A DNA stretch of 64,000 nucleotides, from positions 62,001-126,000 of the forward strand of contig JAOABX010000004.1 in NCBI GenBank assembly GCA_026418175.1, given 5' to 3'. A program made the position numbers and the translations under genes. Numbering within the stretch: position 1 is the stretch's first letter; each line of letters starts with the position of its first letter. The notes beneath the pieces were generated by a model. It was not told the DNA's origin, did no database searches, and saw nothing but the letters and a program-made list of their open reading frames with translations. Positions 46,235-55,500 of this stretch are shown piece by piece. This stretch comes from Flavobacteriales bacterium (lineage in GTDB: Bacteria > Bacteroidota > Bacteroidia > CAIKAF01).

Positions 46235-47278
46235 GTGAAAAAAGTTTTAATAACAGGAACTGCTGGATTCATAGGCTATCATCTCACTCAAAAGATGCTT
46301 GCTTCCGGGTATGAAGTGGTAGGCGTTGATAATGTAAATGATTATTATGATGTAAACCTCAAATGGAGTAGGTTACAACTGCTTGGGATTCATCGAGCCA
46401 ATGCTGTTAAAGGCAGTTTGATTTCTTCCGGAAATTTTCATTTTTCTTACACAGATATTGCAGATACTGAGGCTATGATGAAGCTTTTTGACGAACATCG
46501 TTTTGATGGAGTGATTCATTTAGCAGCTCAGGCTGGTGTTAGGTATTCATTAATTAATCCTGCAGCATACATACACAGTAACGTTTCTGGATTCTTATCT
46601 GTGCTGGAAGCATGCAAGGTTTACCCTGTAAAGCATTTGGTATATGCAAGCACATCATCGGTGTATGGATTAAATACTCGTGTACCTTTTCAGGTGTCAC
46701 AACATACGGATCACCCTATGAGTTTATATGCTGCCACCAAAAAAAGCAATGAACTTATGGCGCATGCATACAGTCATCTGTATCAAATACCAACTACCGG
46801 TATTCGTTTTTTTAGTGTATATGGGCCTTGGGGTAGGCCGGATATGGCCTTATTTATTTTTACTAAGAATATTCTGGAAGGTAAGCCCATTCAGGTATTC
46901 AATCACGGAAATATGAAACGTGATTTTACTTATGTAGATGATATTGTAAACGGGGTAATGCGTGTATTGTTAAAACCACCCGTAGCCCAACCAAATTGGA
47001 CAGATGAAGAAAATCCATCTACCTCGTCAGCACCTTATCGCTTAGTAAACATTGGTAATAATAATCCTGTAAACCTCATGGATTTTATTCGCGAAATTGA
47101 AATAAATACAGGGAAGCAGGCAATCATAAAATATCTACCCATGCAGCCTGGCGATGTGCCTATGAATGTGGCTGATGTAACTGATTTGGTGAACGAATAC
47201 AACTACAAGCCCTCAATCACAGTGAAGGAAGGAGTGGCATCTTTTGTAAATTGGTATAGGGAATATTATCAAATATAA
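46235..47278 (+). CDS. NAD-dependent epimerase (UDP-glucuronate 4-epimerase-like)
   Basis: A 347-residue extended SDR with a GTG start at 46235. GTAGFIGYHLTQK is the NAD site, STSSVYG and YAATKKSNELMAHAYSHLY carry the catalytic Ser/Tyr/Lys, and FFSVYGPWGRPDMALF is the LpsL/CapI-type substrate loop. It would interconvert UDP-glucuronate and UDP-galacturonate for surface polysaccharide. The -7 box TAGTTTTG is at 46205-46212. It is divergent from the UbiA gene and followed 1 bp later by DUF4403. Confidence 0.9.
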   Translation: MKKVLITGTAGFIGYHLTQKMLASGYEVVGVDNVNDYYDVNLKWSRLQLLGIHRANAVKGSLISSGNFHFSYTDIADTEAMMKLFDEHRFDGVIHLAAQAGVRYSLINPAAYIHSNVSGFLSVLEACKVYPVKHLVYASTSSVYGLNTRVPFQVSQHTDHPMSLYAATKKSNELMAHAYSHLYQIPTTGIRFFSVYGPWGRPDMALFIFTKNILEGKPIQVFNHGNMKRDFTYVDDIVNGVMRVLLKPPVAQPNWTDEENPSTSSAPYRLVNIGNNNPVNLMDFIREIEINTGKQAIIKYLPMQPGDVPMNVADVTDLVNEYNYKPSITVKEGVASFVNWYREYYQI

Positions 47279-47279
47279 A

Positions 47280-48695
47280 ATGATTGGTACTCGAAAATTA
47301 CAATTTCAATTATTGTTTTTTTTCGGGCTTTTTGTATTCTTATCTTGCCGTGCTAAAACTTTTTTTTCAGTTCAGCCAGATTATACAATGCAGGTACCTG
47401 TAGTTAAGATAAACCCATCCCTTATTCAGGTGCCCATTGAAGTACCTATGCATGTTTTTCAGCAGGAATTAAACAAACATTTTAAAGGATTAATCTATAA
47501 CGATTCATTGTATGAAAATAATGATGAAGATAATTTGAAAGTAAAAATCTGGCGAACCAAAAAGTCAATTCAGGTGGATGGGTATAAGCAAAAAATAAGG
47601 TTCATGTTCCCACTCGAAATTTGGGCACAGTATAGATGGCAAGCTTGTGGTTTTTGTCCTGTCATTGAAAAAAGCACAATGTTTGATATAGACCTTACGC
47701 TAAATACTCAGGTTCAGATAAGTCGTGACTGGGGAATAATAACTACCACTACATTTAAAGATATGTTCTTTTCTAAAGAGCCAATTTTAGATTTTGGTGT
47801 GGTTCAAATTCCGGTTACACGTCTTATACGTGGATTACTTACAGCTAATATGCCAACCATTACCGCTGCGGTTGATCGTGAAGTGACAACGGCTATTCCA
47901 TTGAAGCTATATGTAGAAGATGCATGGAAAAAATTGCAGGAACCTGTATTACTTGATTCAGCATACCAAGCATGGTTAGTAATGAAGCCGGTGAATATGT
48001 TTCTTACACCGCTACAATGTGATCCGGGTAAATTAGTTGCACAGGCAGGAATGGAAGTTTATTTGGAAACAAAGGTGGGTACCCAACCTGAAGAGCCCTT
48101 AAAAACATTTTTAGGACCTCCTGTCATCAAAGAAAAACTTACCAGTCAGTTTAATGTGGAATTGCCTATTCAAATTGATTTCGATGCTGCTACTCGAATA
48201 GCTCGAAAAAATCTCAAAGATTCAATTTTTACAGTTTCAAAAAACAAAAAAATTCGAATTAATGATATTGAAATTTACGGCAAAAGTGGTTTTGTATTTA
48301 TAAGAGCTGATTTAGATGGTAATTTTAAAGGAATTATTTATTTTAAAGGAATTCCATCGTACGATAGCCTGACACGTTCAATATATCTCAAAGACTTTGA
48401 TTTTGAATTAAACACCAAAAATGCACTGTATACTTTTGCTTCATGGTTGTTACATGGTTCATTTAAAAAAACATTGGATAAGTATTTTTCTTATTCCATA
48501 GCAAAAGATATAGAGGGAACCAGATTGGCATTAAAAAAACTCTTACAAGGGTATACTTACGACAAATATTTCAAAATATCAGGAGATGTAGATCAGTTGG
48601 CTTTAAAGAATGTTTTTTGTGATGATCAAGGCATTCAAGCCCTTTTAGTAAGTTCTGGAACAGCTGTAATAACGTTTTTAAATTTTACTCCTTGA
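47280..48695 (+). CDS. DUF4403-family lipoprotein
   Basis: A 471-residue protein with a lipoprotein signal ending FLSC. The body fits DUF4403: SLIQVPIEVPMHVFQQELNKHF, KVKIWRTKKSIQVDG and RFMFPLEIWAQY near the start, and repeats of about 150-200 residues to the end. DUF4403 proteins are envelope proteins of unknown function, probably with a lipid- or polymer-binding fold. It lies 1 bp after the epimerase gene and overlaps the convergent SRPBCC gene by 18 bases. Confidence 0.85.
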   Translation: MIGTRKLQFQLLFFFGLFVFLSCRAKTFFSVQPDYTMQVPVVKINPSLIQVPIEVPMHVFQQELNKHFKGLIYNDSLYENNDEDNLKVKIWRTKKSIQVDGYKQKIRFMFPLEIWAQYRWQACGFCPVIEKSTMFDIDLTLNTQVQISRDWGIITTTTFKDMFFSKEPILDFGVVQIPVTRLIRGLLTANMPTITAAVDREVTTAIPLKLYVEDAWKKLQEPVLLDSAYQAWLVMKPVNMFLTPLQCDPGKLVAQAGMEVYLETKVGTQPEEPLKTFLGPPVIKEKLTSQFNVELPIQIDFDAATRIARKNLKDSIFTVSKNKKIRINDIEIYGKSGFVFIRADLDGNFKGIIYFKGIPSYDSLTRSIYLKDFDFELNTKNALYTFASWLLHGSFKKTLDKYFSYSIAKDIEGTRLALKKLLQGYTYDKYFKISGDVDQLALKNVFCDDQGIQALLVSSGTAVITFLNFTP

Positions 48696-49139
48696 TAGTT
48701 TACAAAAGTATTGGCTGTATTTTTTTTTACGTACTCCAAATTGCAAATGCATAATTGGTTTTATAATAAAATCGAGCCATGGATGAAATGTATGATATGT
48801 TATCTCATCCATAATTTTACATTCCTTGTTCCCTGTTTTTATAATGCGATGCCGATGTTCCCAATTTTTTAATGGGAATGGCAATTCTTTACCTATGTCA
48901 ATAAACATGATCTCATTTCCATTTTTTTGTAAAAATATAATTTCAGAAACCCAGAGAGCGTCAATTAATGGGCCACCTAAGCGTACAATAACTCGGTGTC
49001 CAGGCAAACATCCTTCAAATAGTTCAACCTTCATAGGCATAAACCAGGGATTGATGGCTTTAAATAGTGATTCATTAAAATTTGAAAATACATTTTCTGC
49101 ATCTAATGGAATAATTTCACTTTCCAGGGTTATTTTCAT
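48678..49139 (-). CDS. SRPBCC-family (START-like) protein
   Basis: A 153-residue protein of the SRPBCC type, in which a helix-grip fold makes a deep hydrophobic ligand pocket. The start MKITLESEIIPLDAENVFSNF and the pattern FEGCLPGHRVIVRLGG, KNGNEIMFIDIGK and LPFPLKNWEHRHRI are typical. No signal peptide. The ligand is unknown. It is divergent from folK with a 26-bp gap. Confidence 0.72.
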   Translation of the reverse strand: MKITLESEIIPLDAENVFSNFNESLFKAINPWFMPMKVELFEGCLPGHRVIVRLGGPLIDALWVSEIIFLQKNGNEIMFIDIGKELPFPLKNWEHRHRIIKTGNKECKIMDEITYHTFHPWLDFIIKPIMHLQFGVRKKKYSQYFCKLSRSKI

Positions 49140-49165
49140 TATTTTGTATTTGTAGTAAATAAAAC

Positions 49166-49651
49166 ATGAATCGTGCTGTTTTGTTGATGGGAGGTAATTT
49201 AGGGAATGTACCGGTTACATTTTCTCGTGCAAGAGGTCTTATTGCAACACAGGTAGGCGAAATTATATCTACATCATCCTTGTATTTGAGTGATGCATGG
49301 GGATTTGAAGCGAAAGAACAATTTTACAATCAAGTATTAATAGTAAATACTGGCCTTTCAGCACAACATCTTTTGAATAAAATATTGGAAATAGAAGATT
49401 TTTTTGGAAGAACACGTAATCAAAATGAAGGGTATCAATCTCGTACTTTGGATTTGGATATTTTATTTTTTAATCATGAGGTGATTGTGTCAGAATCATT
49501 GCAAATACCACATCCAAGGCTTCATTTCCGTAATTTTACCTTGGTACCTTTGGCTGAGCTGATGCCTGAATATATACATCCGGTCCTACAAGTTTCAGTG
49601 AGGCAGCTTTTATACCAGTCTAAAGATAAACTTAGGGTTCAAAAACTATGA
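49166..49651 (+). CDS. folK: 6-hydroxymethyl-dihydropterin pyrophosphokinase
   Basis: A 161-residue folate-pathway enzyme transferring pyrophosphate from ATP to the hydroxymethylpterin. LMGGNLGNVPVTF, SSLYLSDAWGF, and RTRNQNEGYQSRTLDLDILF are diagnostic, with IPHPRLHFRNFTLVPLAEL at the end. It overlaps the following kinase by 4 bases (ATGA). Confidence 0.94.
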   Translation: MNRAVLLMGGNLGNVPVTFSRARGLIATQVGEIISTSSLYLSDAWGFEAKEQFYNQVLIVNTGLSAQHLLNKILEIEDFFGRTRNQNEGYQSRTLDLDILFFNHEVIVSESLQIPHPRLHFRNFTLVPLAELMPEYIHPVLQVSVRQLLYQSKDKLRVQKL

Positions 49652-50283
49652 AATGGCAATATTTGGCCATAGAGGGGAATATAGGTGCCGGAAAGACCAC
49701 CTTGGCAACTCGGCTGGCAAACGATTTTGATGTGAGTCTGATCTTGGAATCATTTAGTGAAAATCCTTTTTTGCCAGATTTTTACAAAGATCAGCAACGT
49801 TATGCATTTCCTCTTGAACTATCGTTTTTGGCAGAACGTTACCACCAATTGAAAGAAATTCTCTCCAAACCGGATTTATTTAGACCGCGATTCATTGCAG
49901 ACTATTCCCTATGGAAATCATTGATTTTTTCACGAATTACGCTTAAAGATGTAGAATACCAGCTTTTTGAACAATTATTTACAATAATGATGGAGTCGCT
50001 TCCTAAGCCAGATTATTTGTTTTATCTACATTCAGATAAACATCGGCTTCAACATAATATTCAGCTTAGAGGTAGGTTGTATGAGCAGAATATTGGAGAG
50101 GATTACTTACAAGCGGTTGAACAAGGCTATATGAAAACCCTTAAAACATTGCATCAAATTCCTGTAGTTGTGTTTAATGTTACAGAGGCAGATTTTTATA
50201 AAAATCAATCTCATTATGAAGAAATTGTGAATTTTTTAACAAATGTACCTGAACCGGGTTTGCATTTTGTGGAAATACGATAA
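49648..50283 (+). CDS. deoxynucleoside kinase (dAdo/dGuo kinase family)
   Basis: A 211-residue nucleoside kinase with P-loop GNIGAGKTTLA at about 9-19. ESFSENPFLPDFY and DYSLWKSLIFSRITL are typical of deoxyadenosine/deoxyguanosine kinases; the lid region has LQHNIQLRGRLYEQNI. It salvages deoxynucleosides to monophosphates. Translationally coupled to folK. Confidence 0.9.
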   Translation: MKWQYLAIEGNIGAGKTTLATRLANDFDVSLILESFSENPFLPDFYKDQQRYAFPLELSFLAERYHQLKEILSKPDLFRPRFIADYSLWKSLIFSRITLKDVEYQLFEQLFTIMMESLPKPDYLFYLHSDKHRLQHNIQLRGRLYEQNIGEDYLQAVEQGYMKTLKTLHQIPVVVFNVTEADFYKNQSHYEEIVNFLTNVPEPGLHFVEIR

Positions 50284-50352
50284 ATTTTTTTTCTTAATTA
50301 AAAACATTGTCTAATTTCGCGTTGTTGAATAAAAATTAAACATATACATATT

Positions 50353-52035
50353 ATGAAGTTGAAAAATCTTGCAATCGTAGCATTGGGTGGAGCGTTAATC
50401 GCAGGTTGCGGTAAGTTTAACCTGAATAAGATTACGTACAAGGTGGTACCCAGCCCTTTAGAGTACAAAGGAGATTCTGTTGAAGTAACCATTACTGCAG
50501 AATACCCTAAAAAGACTATGCCTAAAAAGGCCACTGCCGAGGTTACTCCTATTCTTAAATATAAAGGAGGAGAAAAGGCTTATAAAACTATTTTCCTTAA
50601 AGGAGAAAAAGCCACTGGCGACGGTCAAACACTTAGTCATAGCGGTGGTACATTAAAATATAATGCAAAGATTGCCTACGTTGATGGTATGCAGGAGGCA
50701 GAATTACACGTAAAAGGTGTAGGTAAAATTAAAACGAAAGAAAAATACAATGGTATGACCAAGGATCCTATTGCTTTGGGGACCATTATTACACCGCTTC
50801 TTACTCTAAAAGACGAACGATTTGTAATTGGTAAACATAACTATGGCCCGATTTTCAAAACACAGGTAGCTAATATATATTTCCCATACAATGCTTTCAA
50901 TATTCGTCCGGCTGAAAAAACAAGCGACGAAATGAAAAAGTTCCAAGCATTTGTTGATTTTCAATTAAAAGATGGTGGAACTTTCAAATCATTGGAAGTG
51001 AATGGATGGGCTTCTCCTGATGGTGAAGAAACCAAAAATAATGACCTTTCTACCAAGCGTAGTAATGAAGTAAGAAAATGGATGGAGCAATATTTAACAA
51101 AAGACAAAAAAATAACTTCTGTTCAAATTTCAAATAAAGGAAATGGTGAAGATATTAATGGATTTAAAGCCATTGTTGCTACCAAAAATTTTGAAGGTAA
51201 AAATGAGTTGGTAAGCAAAATTAACAGCGGTGCGATGAATAAAGATTTGAAGTCTGCTGGAACTGCTGCTTACAATCAGTTTGAAAAAGAAGTGCTTTCT
51301 CCTTTGCGTAAATCAGAAATAAAATTAGTGGTACAAGAAAGACAAAAAACCAATGAAGAACTGGTGAATTTTGCTAAAAATGAACCTACCAAATTAACAT
51401 TGGAAGAACTCCTTTATACTGCCCAAACATTAATTTCTGATGAGGCTACCCAAATAAAAATTTATGAAGCAGCTGCACGTCAATTCCCTGAAGATTGGAG
51501 GCCAAATAATAACATTGGAGTTATTTATGCCAAGCAGGGCAAATTGAATGAAGCGTTGACTGAATTCCAAAAGGCTGAAAAGATAGCAGCCTCTGAAAAG
51601 GCTATCAAGAATAACATTGGTGCAGTTTATATGTTAAAAGGAGATAAAAACAATGCTTTGACTTATTACAAGCAAGGGGGTGGTTCTCCTGAAAATGGAC
51701 ATAACTTAGGAAACTTGTATATACTTCAAGGTAAGTATTCAGAAGCTGTAGCTTCATTTGGAAATGAATGTTCTTTCAATGCAGCATTGGCAAAATTATT
51801 GGCTGGCAGTCCTGAAAAAGCTGGTGGTATCATTGATTGTTCTGACGATAAAGACAAAGCGTTGTCATACTATTTGAAGGCAATTGCTGCTGCACGTACC
51901 AATAGCAAGCAAGCTTTAATTGATAATCTGAAAACAGCTATTCAGAAAGATGCATCGTTGAAAGCGAAAGCTAAAATTGATTTGGAATTCTTGAAATTCC
52001 GTGAAGACGCTGATTTTAAATCAACTATTCAATAA
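50353..52035 (+). CDS. TPR lipoprotein with OmpA-like region
   Basis: A 560-residue lipoprotein (signal ending LIAGC, Cys18 of the start). Its N-terminal half is beta-rich. The centre (about 170-260) resembles an OmpA-type domain (VANIYFPYNAFNIRPAEKTS, EVNGWASPDGEETKNNDLS). TPRs follow (about 340-540: NNIGVIYAKQGKLNEALTEF, NNIGAVYMLKGDKNNALTYY). A type found beside outer-membrane assembly or T9SS loci in Bacteroidota; function undefined. A terminator follows. Confidence 0.8.
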   Translation: MKLKNLAIVALGGALIAGCGKFNLNKITYKVVPSPLEYKGDSVEVTITAEYPKKTMPKKATAEVTPILKYKGGEKAYKTIFLKGEKATGDGQTLSHSGGTLKYNAKIAYVDGMQEAELHVKGVGKIKTKEKYNGMTKDPIALGTIITPLLTLKDERFVIGKHNYGPIFKTQVANIYFPYNAFNIRPAEKTSDEMKKFQAFVDFQLKDGGTFKSLEVNGWASPDGEETKNNDLSTKRSNEVRKWMEQYLTKDKKITSVQISNKGNGEDINGFKAIVATKNFEGKNELVSKINSGAMNKDLKSAGTAAYNQFEKEVLSPLRKSEIKLVVQERQKTNEELVNFAKNEPTKLTLEELLYTAQTLISDEATQIKIYEAAARQFPEDWRPNNNIGVIYAKQGKLNEALTEFQKAEKIAASEKAIKNNIGAVYMLKGDKNNALTYYKQGGGSPENGHNLGNLYILQGKYSEAVASFGNECSFNAALAKLLAGSPEKAGGIIDCSDDKDKALSYYLKAIAAARTNSKQALIDNLKTAIQKDASLKAKAKIDLEFLKFREDADFKSTIQ

Positions 52036-52054
52036 TTTTATTCAACTTCATAAT

Positions 52055-52084
52055 AAACCCCAGCCTATGCTGGGGTTTTTTTTT
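52055..52084 (+). terminator. rho-independent terminator
   Basis: AAACCCCAGC-CTAT-GCTGGGGTTT followed by T-run, 20 bp after the stop of the TPR lipoprotein gene. Confidence 0.92.
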
Positions 52085-52116
52085 ACTAATTCAAATCGTA
52101 TATATACACAAAAGTG

Positions 52117-52148
52117 TTTGAAATATTCTCTATTATACGTTAATTTTG
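52117..52148 (+). promoter_or_regulatory. Bacteroidota-type promoter for the adhesin operon
   Basis: TTTG (52117-52120), 20-bp spacer, TAATTTTG (52141-52148). An exact match to TTTG-N20-TAnnTTTG, 19 bp before the ATG of the small secreted protein. Confidence 0.7.
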
Positions 52149-52166
52149 AAAGCTAATCCAAAGTAA

Positions 52167-52523
52167 ATGAAAAAAAGTGTTTTTTTATTTTTTTTGATTT
52201 TAATTTCTATAGGTCTGCATGGGCAAATTAAAACAGTTTCAAATGAGACGTATGTAACTTGTTTTTATTCTGTATCACAAATTCCTTCACAGGAAAAGTG
52301 GGATCAATTAGTTGCATATCTTGGTAAAACTGAAGGTGTGGAAAAAATAAAATCTGTATATAAACCAGAGCAAGGAAGGGGGCAATTAATTTTACTAATA
52401 AAAGCGTCTTCAGGAAATAGGGAAAATATAAAAGAGTTTGATTTAGCTCAAATAAAATCAATCATCATTCAAATGGGCTTGCAGCCCGAAGAACCTGAAA
52501 TTAAGGACGGAAAACATATTTAA
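52167..52523 (+). CDS. small hypothetical secreted protein
   Basis: A 118-residue protein with signal peptide (MKKSVFLFFLILISIGLHGQ, cleaved near GLHGQ). No known motif. It lies 21 bp before the 1403-residue cargo, shares its promoter, and so may be a partner, but no chaperone signature is visible. Confidence 0.6.
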   Translation: MKKSVFLFFLILISIGLHGQIKTVSNETYVTCFYSVSQIPSQEKWDQLVAYLGKTEGVEKIKSVYKPEQGRGQLILLIKASSGNRENIKEFDLAQIKSIIIQMGLQPEEPEIKDGKHI

Positions 52524-52544
52524 ATTGATTTTTCATTACCAATT

Positions 52545-55500
52545 ATGAAATACATAGGAGTAGTTTTATACACCCTTATTTTTATAGGAAAGTTAGTTGC
52601 ACAGTCTGAAAATTGTTCTGGAGCAACAACCCTTTCAGTGTTAGCCAATTGTTCTTCTCCTGTATCAGGCAGTACGGGAACTGCTCAAAATATACCTGGC
52701 TGTGTAGGGAATGCAGATGACGATGTATGGTATCAGTTTGTTGCAACCTCTACGTCACATCAAATTACCGTAGTGCCTTCTGCTGGTCTTGACCCAGTGG
52801 TACAATTGTTTTCTGGTTCTTGCTCGTCACTTGCTTCCATTTCATGTATGGATGCTACGTTAACTGGTCAACCGGAAACCATATTCGCTAGTGGATTAAC
52901 CATTGGTGCAACGTATCGCATACGTGTTTATCATTATTTTGCTGGCGGAGGTTCACCCAATACATTTACCATTTGTGTAACTACGCCACCGCCACCTCCT
53001 TCAAACGATGCATGTGGTGGTGCTATTTCTTTAACTATAAATAGCTCTTGTACTTATACAAATGCTACATCACTAAATGCTACACAGTCTTTACCAGGAT
53101 GTGCAGGTACTGCAGATGATGATGTTTGGTTTTCATTTGTTGCCACCAATTCAGTGCATACTATTACCGTTGATCCTTCTGTGAATATGGACCCGGTAGT
53201 TCAATTATTTTCTGGTACAAACTGCGGCAACTTGGTCAGCATGGTATGTATGGATAATGGATTTACAGATGGAAACGAAGTAATTAATGCAGTAGGCCTT
53301 ACTGTGGGGAATACGTATTGGATTAGAGTGTATGATTATTATGCTTCAACGGGCGGTTATCCATTCCAGATTTGTGTTACAGGAACACCAACGCCTGTAC
53401 CACCAAATGATAATCCATGTGGTGCTATTGCGTTACCTCCCGTAACGTCAGCGTGCAATTATTTGAATTTTTCTACTGTAGGAGCTACAACCTCTACTGG
53501 TCCTGGAATTCCAACTCCGGCATCTTGTTCAGGAGGGGCTGCACCCCAACAAGGTGGATTCAATAACTCTCCTCAGCCCAAAGATGTATGGTTTTCAATT
53601 GTTGTACCCTCCACCGGAAATATAACCATTACAGCACAACCCGGATACGGAGTGAATGATGTGGTAATGGCATTGTATTCGGGCACGTGTAGTTCTTTAA
53701 CTCAAATAGCATGTTCAGATGATTATAACTATCCTGGAAGTGCAAATGATATGAAGCCGTTTATCAATGCTACCGGCTTAACTCCAGGTTCTACTGTTTT
53801 TCTTCGTTATTGGGCATTTAATGGAAACACAACTGGGAATATTGGATTTTGTGTATCTACCAATACCCATGATAATTGTAACAATGCATTATATATCTGC
53901 GACCTGAATGGATACAGCGGAACTACTAGTGCTGCTTTTACAACCGATAGACCTTGTAACATGCGAGGTAATGCAGAAATGAATAATGCCCCAACGTACA
54001 CATATACACCTGGAACTTGTCAGCCCGGTGGAATTTTTGGATTAGGAGGATCTTGGGGTGTTGGCGCTCCCAATTGCGATGTGAGAATTGATAATAATTC
54101 ATGGATACGATTTACGGCTGCAAGTACAACTGCAACCTTAAATGTAAATGTATACGGTTGTTTTGTTGGAAACTATCCATCCGGTGGAATTCAAATGCAA
54201 ATATTTAGTGTATCCTCTCCTTGTTGTGGTTTTACCCCCGTTTCTGATTTTAAAGAAGGTTCCAGTACATTTACCATTACTGCCAATAACTTAACGGTTG
54301 GTCAAGATTATTACCTTATGATTGATGGTTTTGCTGGAGATATCTGTAGTTATACCATCACTGCCAATTCTGGAGTTCAATTCCCGGATATTACTGCGTC
54401 ATCTAATCCAACATGTGCTGGAACTACTATTACATTATTTGGTCCTCCCGGTGCAACATCTTATTTATGGCAACCAGGTGGGCAAACTACACAAAATATA
54501 AATGTTACCCCATCAACTACTACCACATACACGCTTGAAGTTACCGGTGTATGCGGTGCAAGACAAACGTTAACTAAAACCATTACTGTTAATCAATTGC
54601 CCGATTTGAGTGGTATTAATAATAATATAACAGTTTGTGCTGGTCAAACCATTAATTTCTCAGCATCTGGTGGAAGCAGCTATCAATGGACAGGCCCCAA
54701 TTCATTTAATTCAACCCTGCAAAATCCTAGCATTTCAAATGCTTCAGCTGCCAATGCAGGAACTTATACAGTTACAGTCACCTCGGCAGCAGGTTGTACA
54801 AATTCTGCAAATGTGCAAGTGGCAGTTAATCCTAATCCAACTCCAAGCATTTCAGGTGCGAATGTAATTTGTGCCGGGCAGTCAACAACTTTTACCTCAA
54901 CCTCAGCCAATGCATATGTATGGAATACCGGTGCTACCACTCAGTCTATCAATATTACCAATCCGGGAACCTATACTGTTACTGTAACCGGTGCCAATGG
55001 TTGTACTGCCACTGCAACTCGTACACTAACTGTGAATAGTAATCCTACACCAGTAGCTTTTAATAATGGACCGGTATGTGTGGGGAGTGCTATCCAACTG
55101 AATGCGTCCGGAGGAAACTCTTATCAATGGACGGGACCTGCATCATATTCCAATAATACTCAAAATCCAACCATTTCTGGTGCAACAATGGCCAATGCAG
55201 GAACTTATACTGTTACGGTAACTGGGGCTAATGGTTGTACTGCTACAGCTTCTACTACTGTAAGTGTTGTGAATAATCCATCCGCTGCTATTTCCGCAAT
55301 ACCTGATGCTGATATTTGTATTGGAGAATCAGTTACACTAATAGCTACAAGCTCATTAGCATATTCATGGAGTACAGGTGAAACAACCTCTTCCATTATA
55401 GTTTCTCCAATTACCAACAGTACTTATTCGGTTACTTTGACTAATCCGGGTGGATGTGTTGGATCAGCCAATGCATCAATCAATATTACGGTAAATTCAT

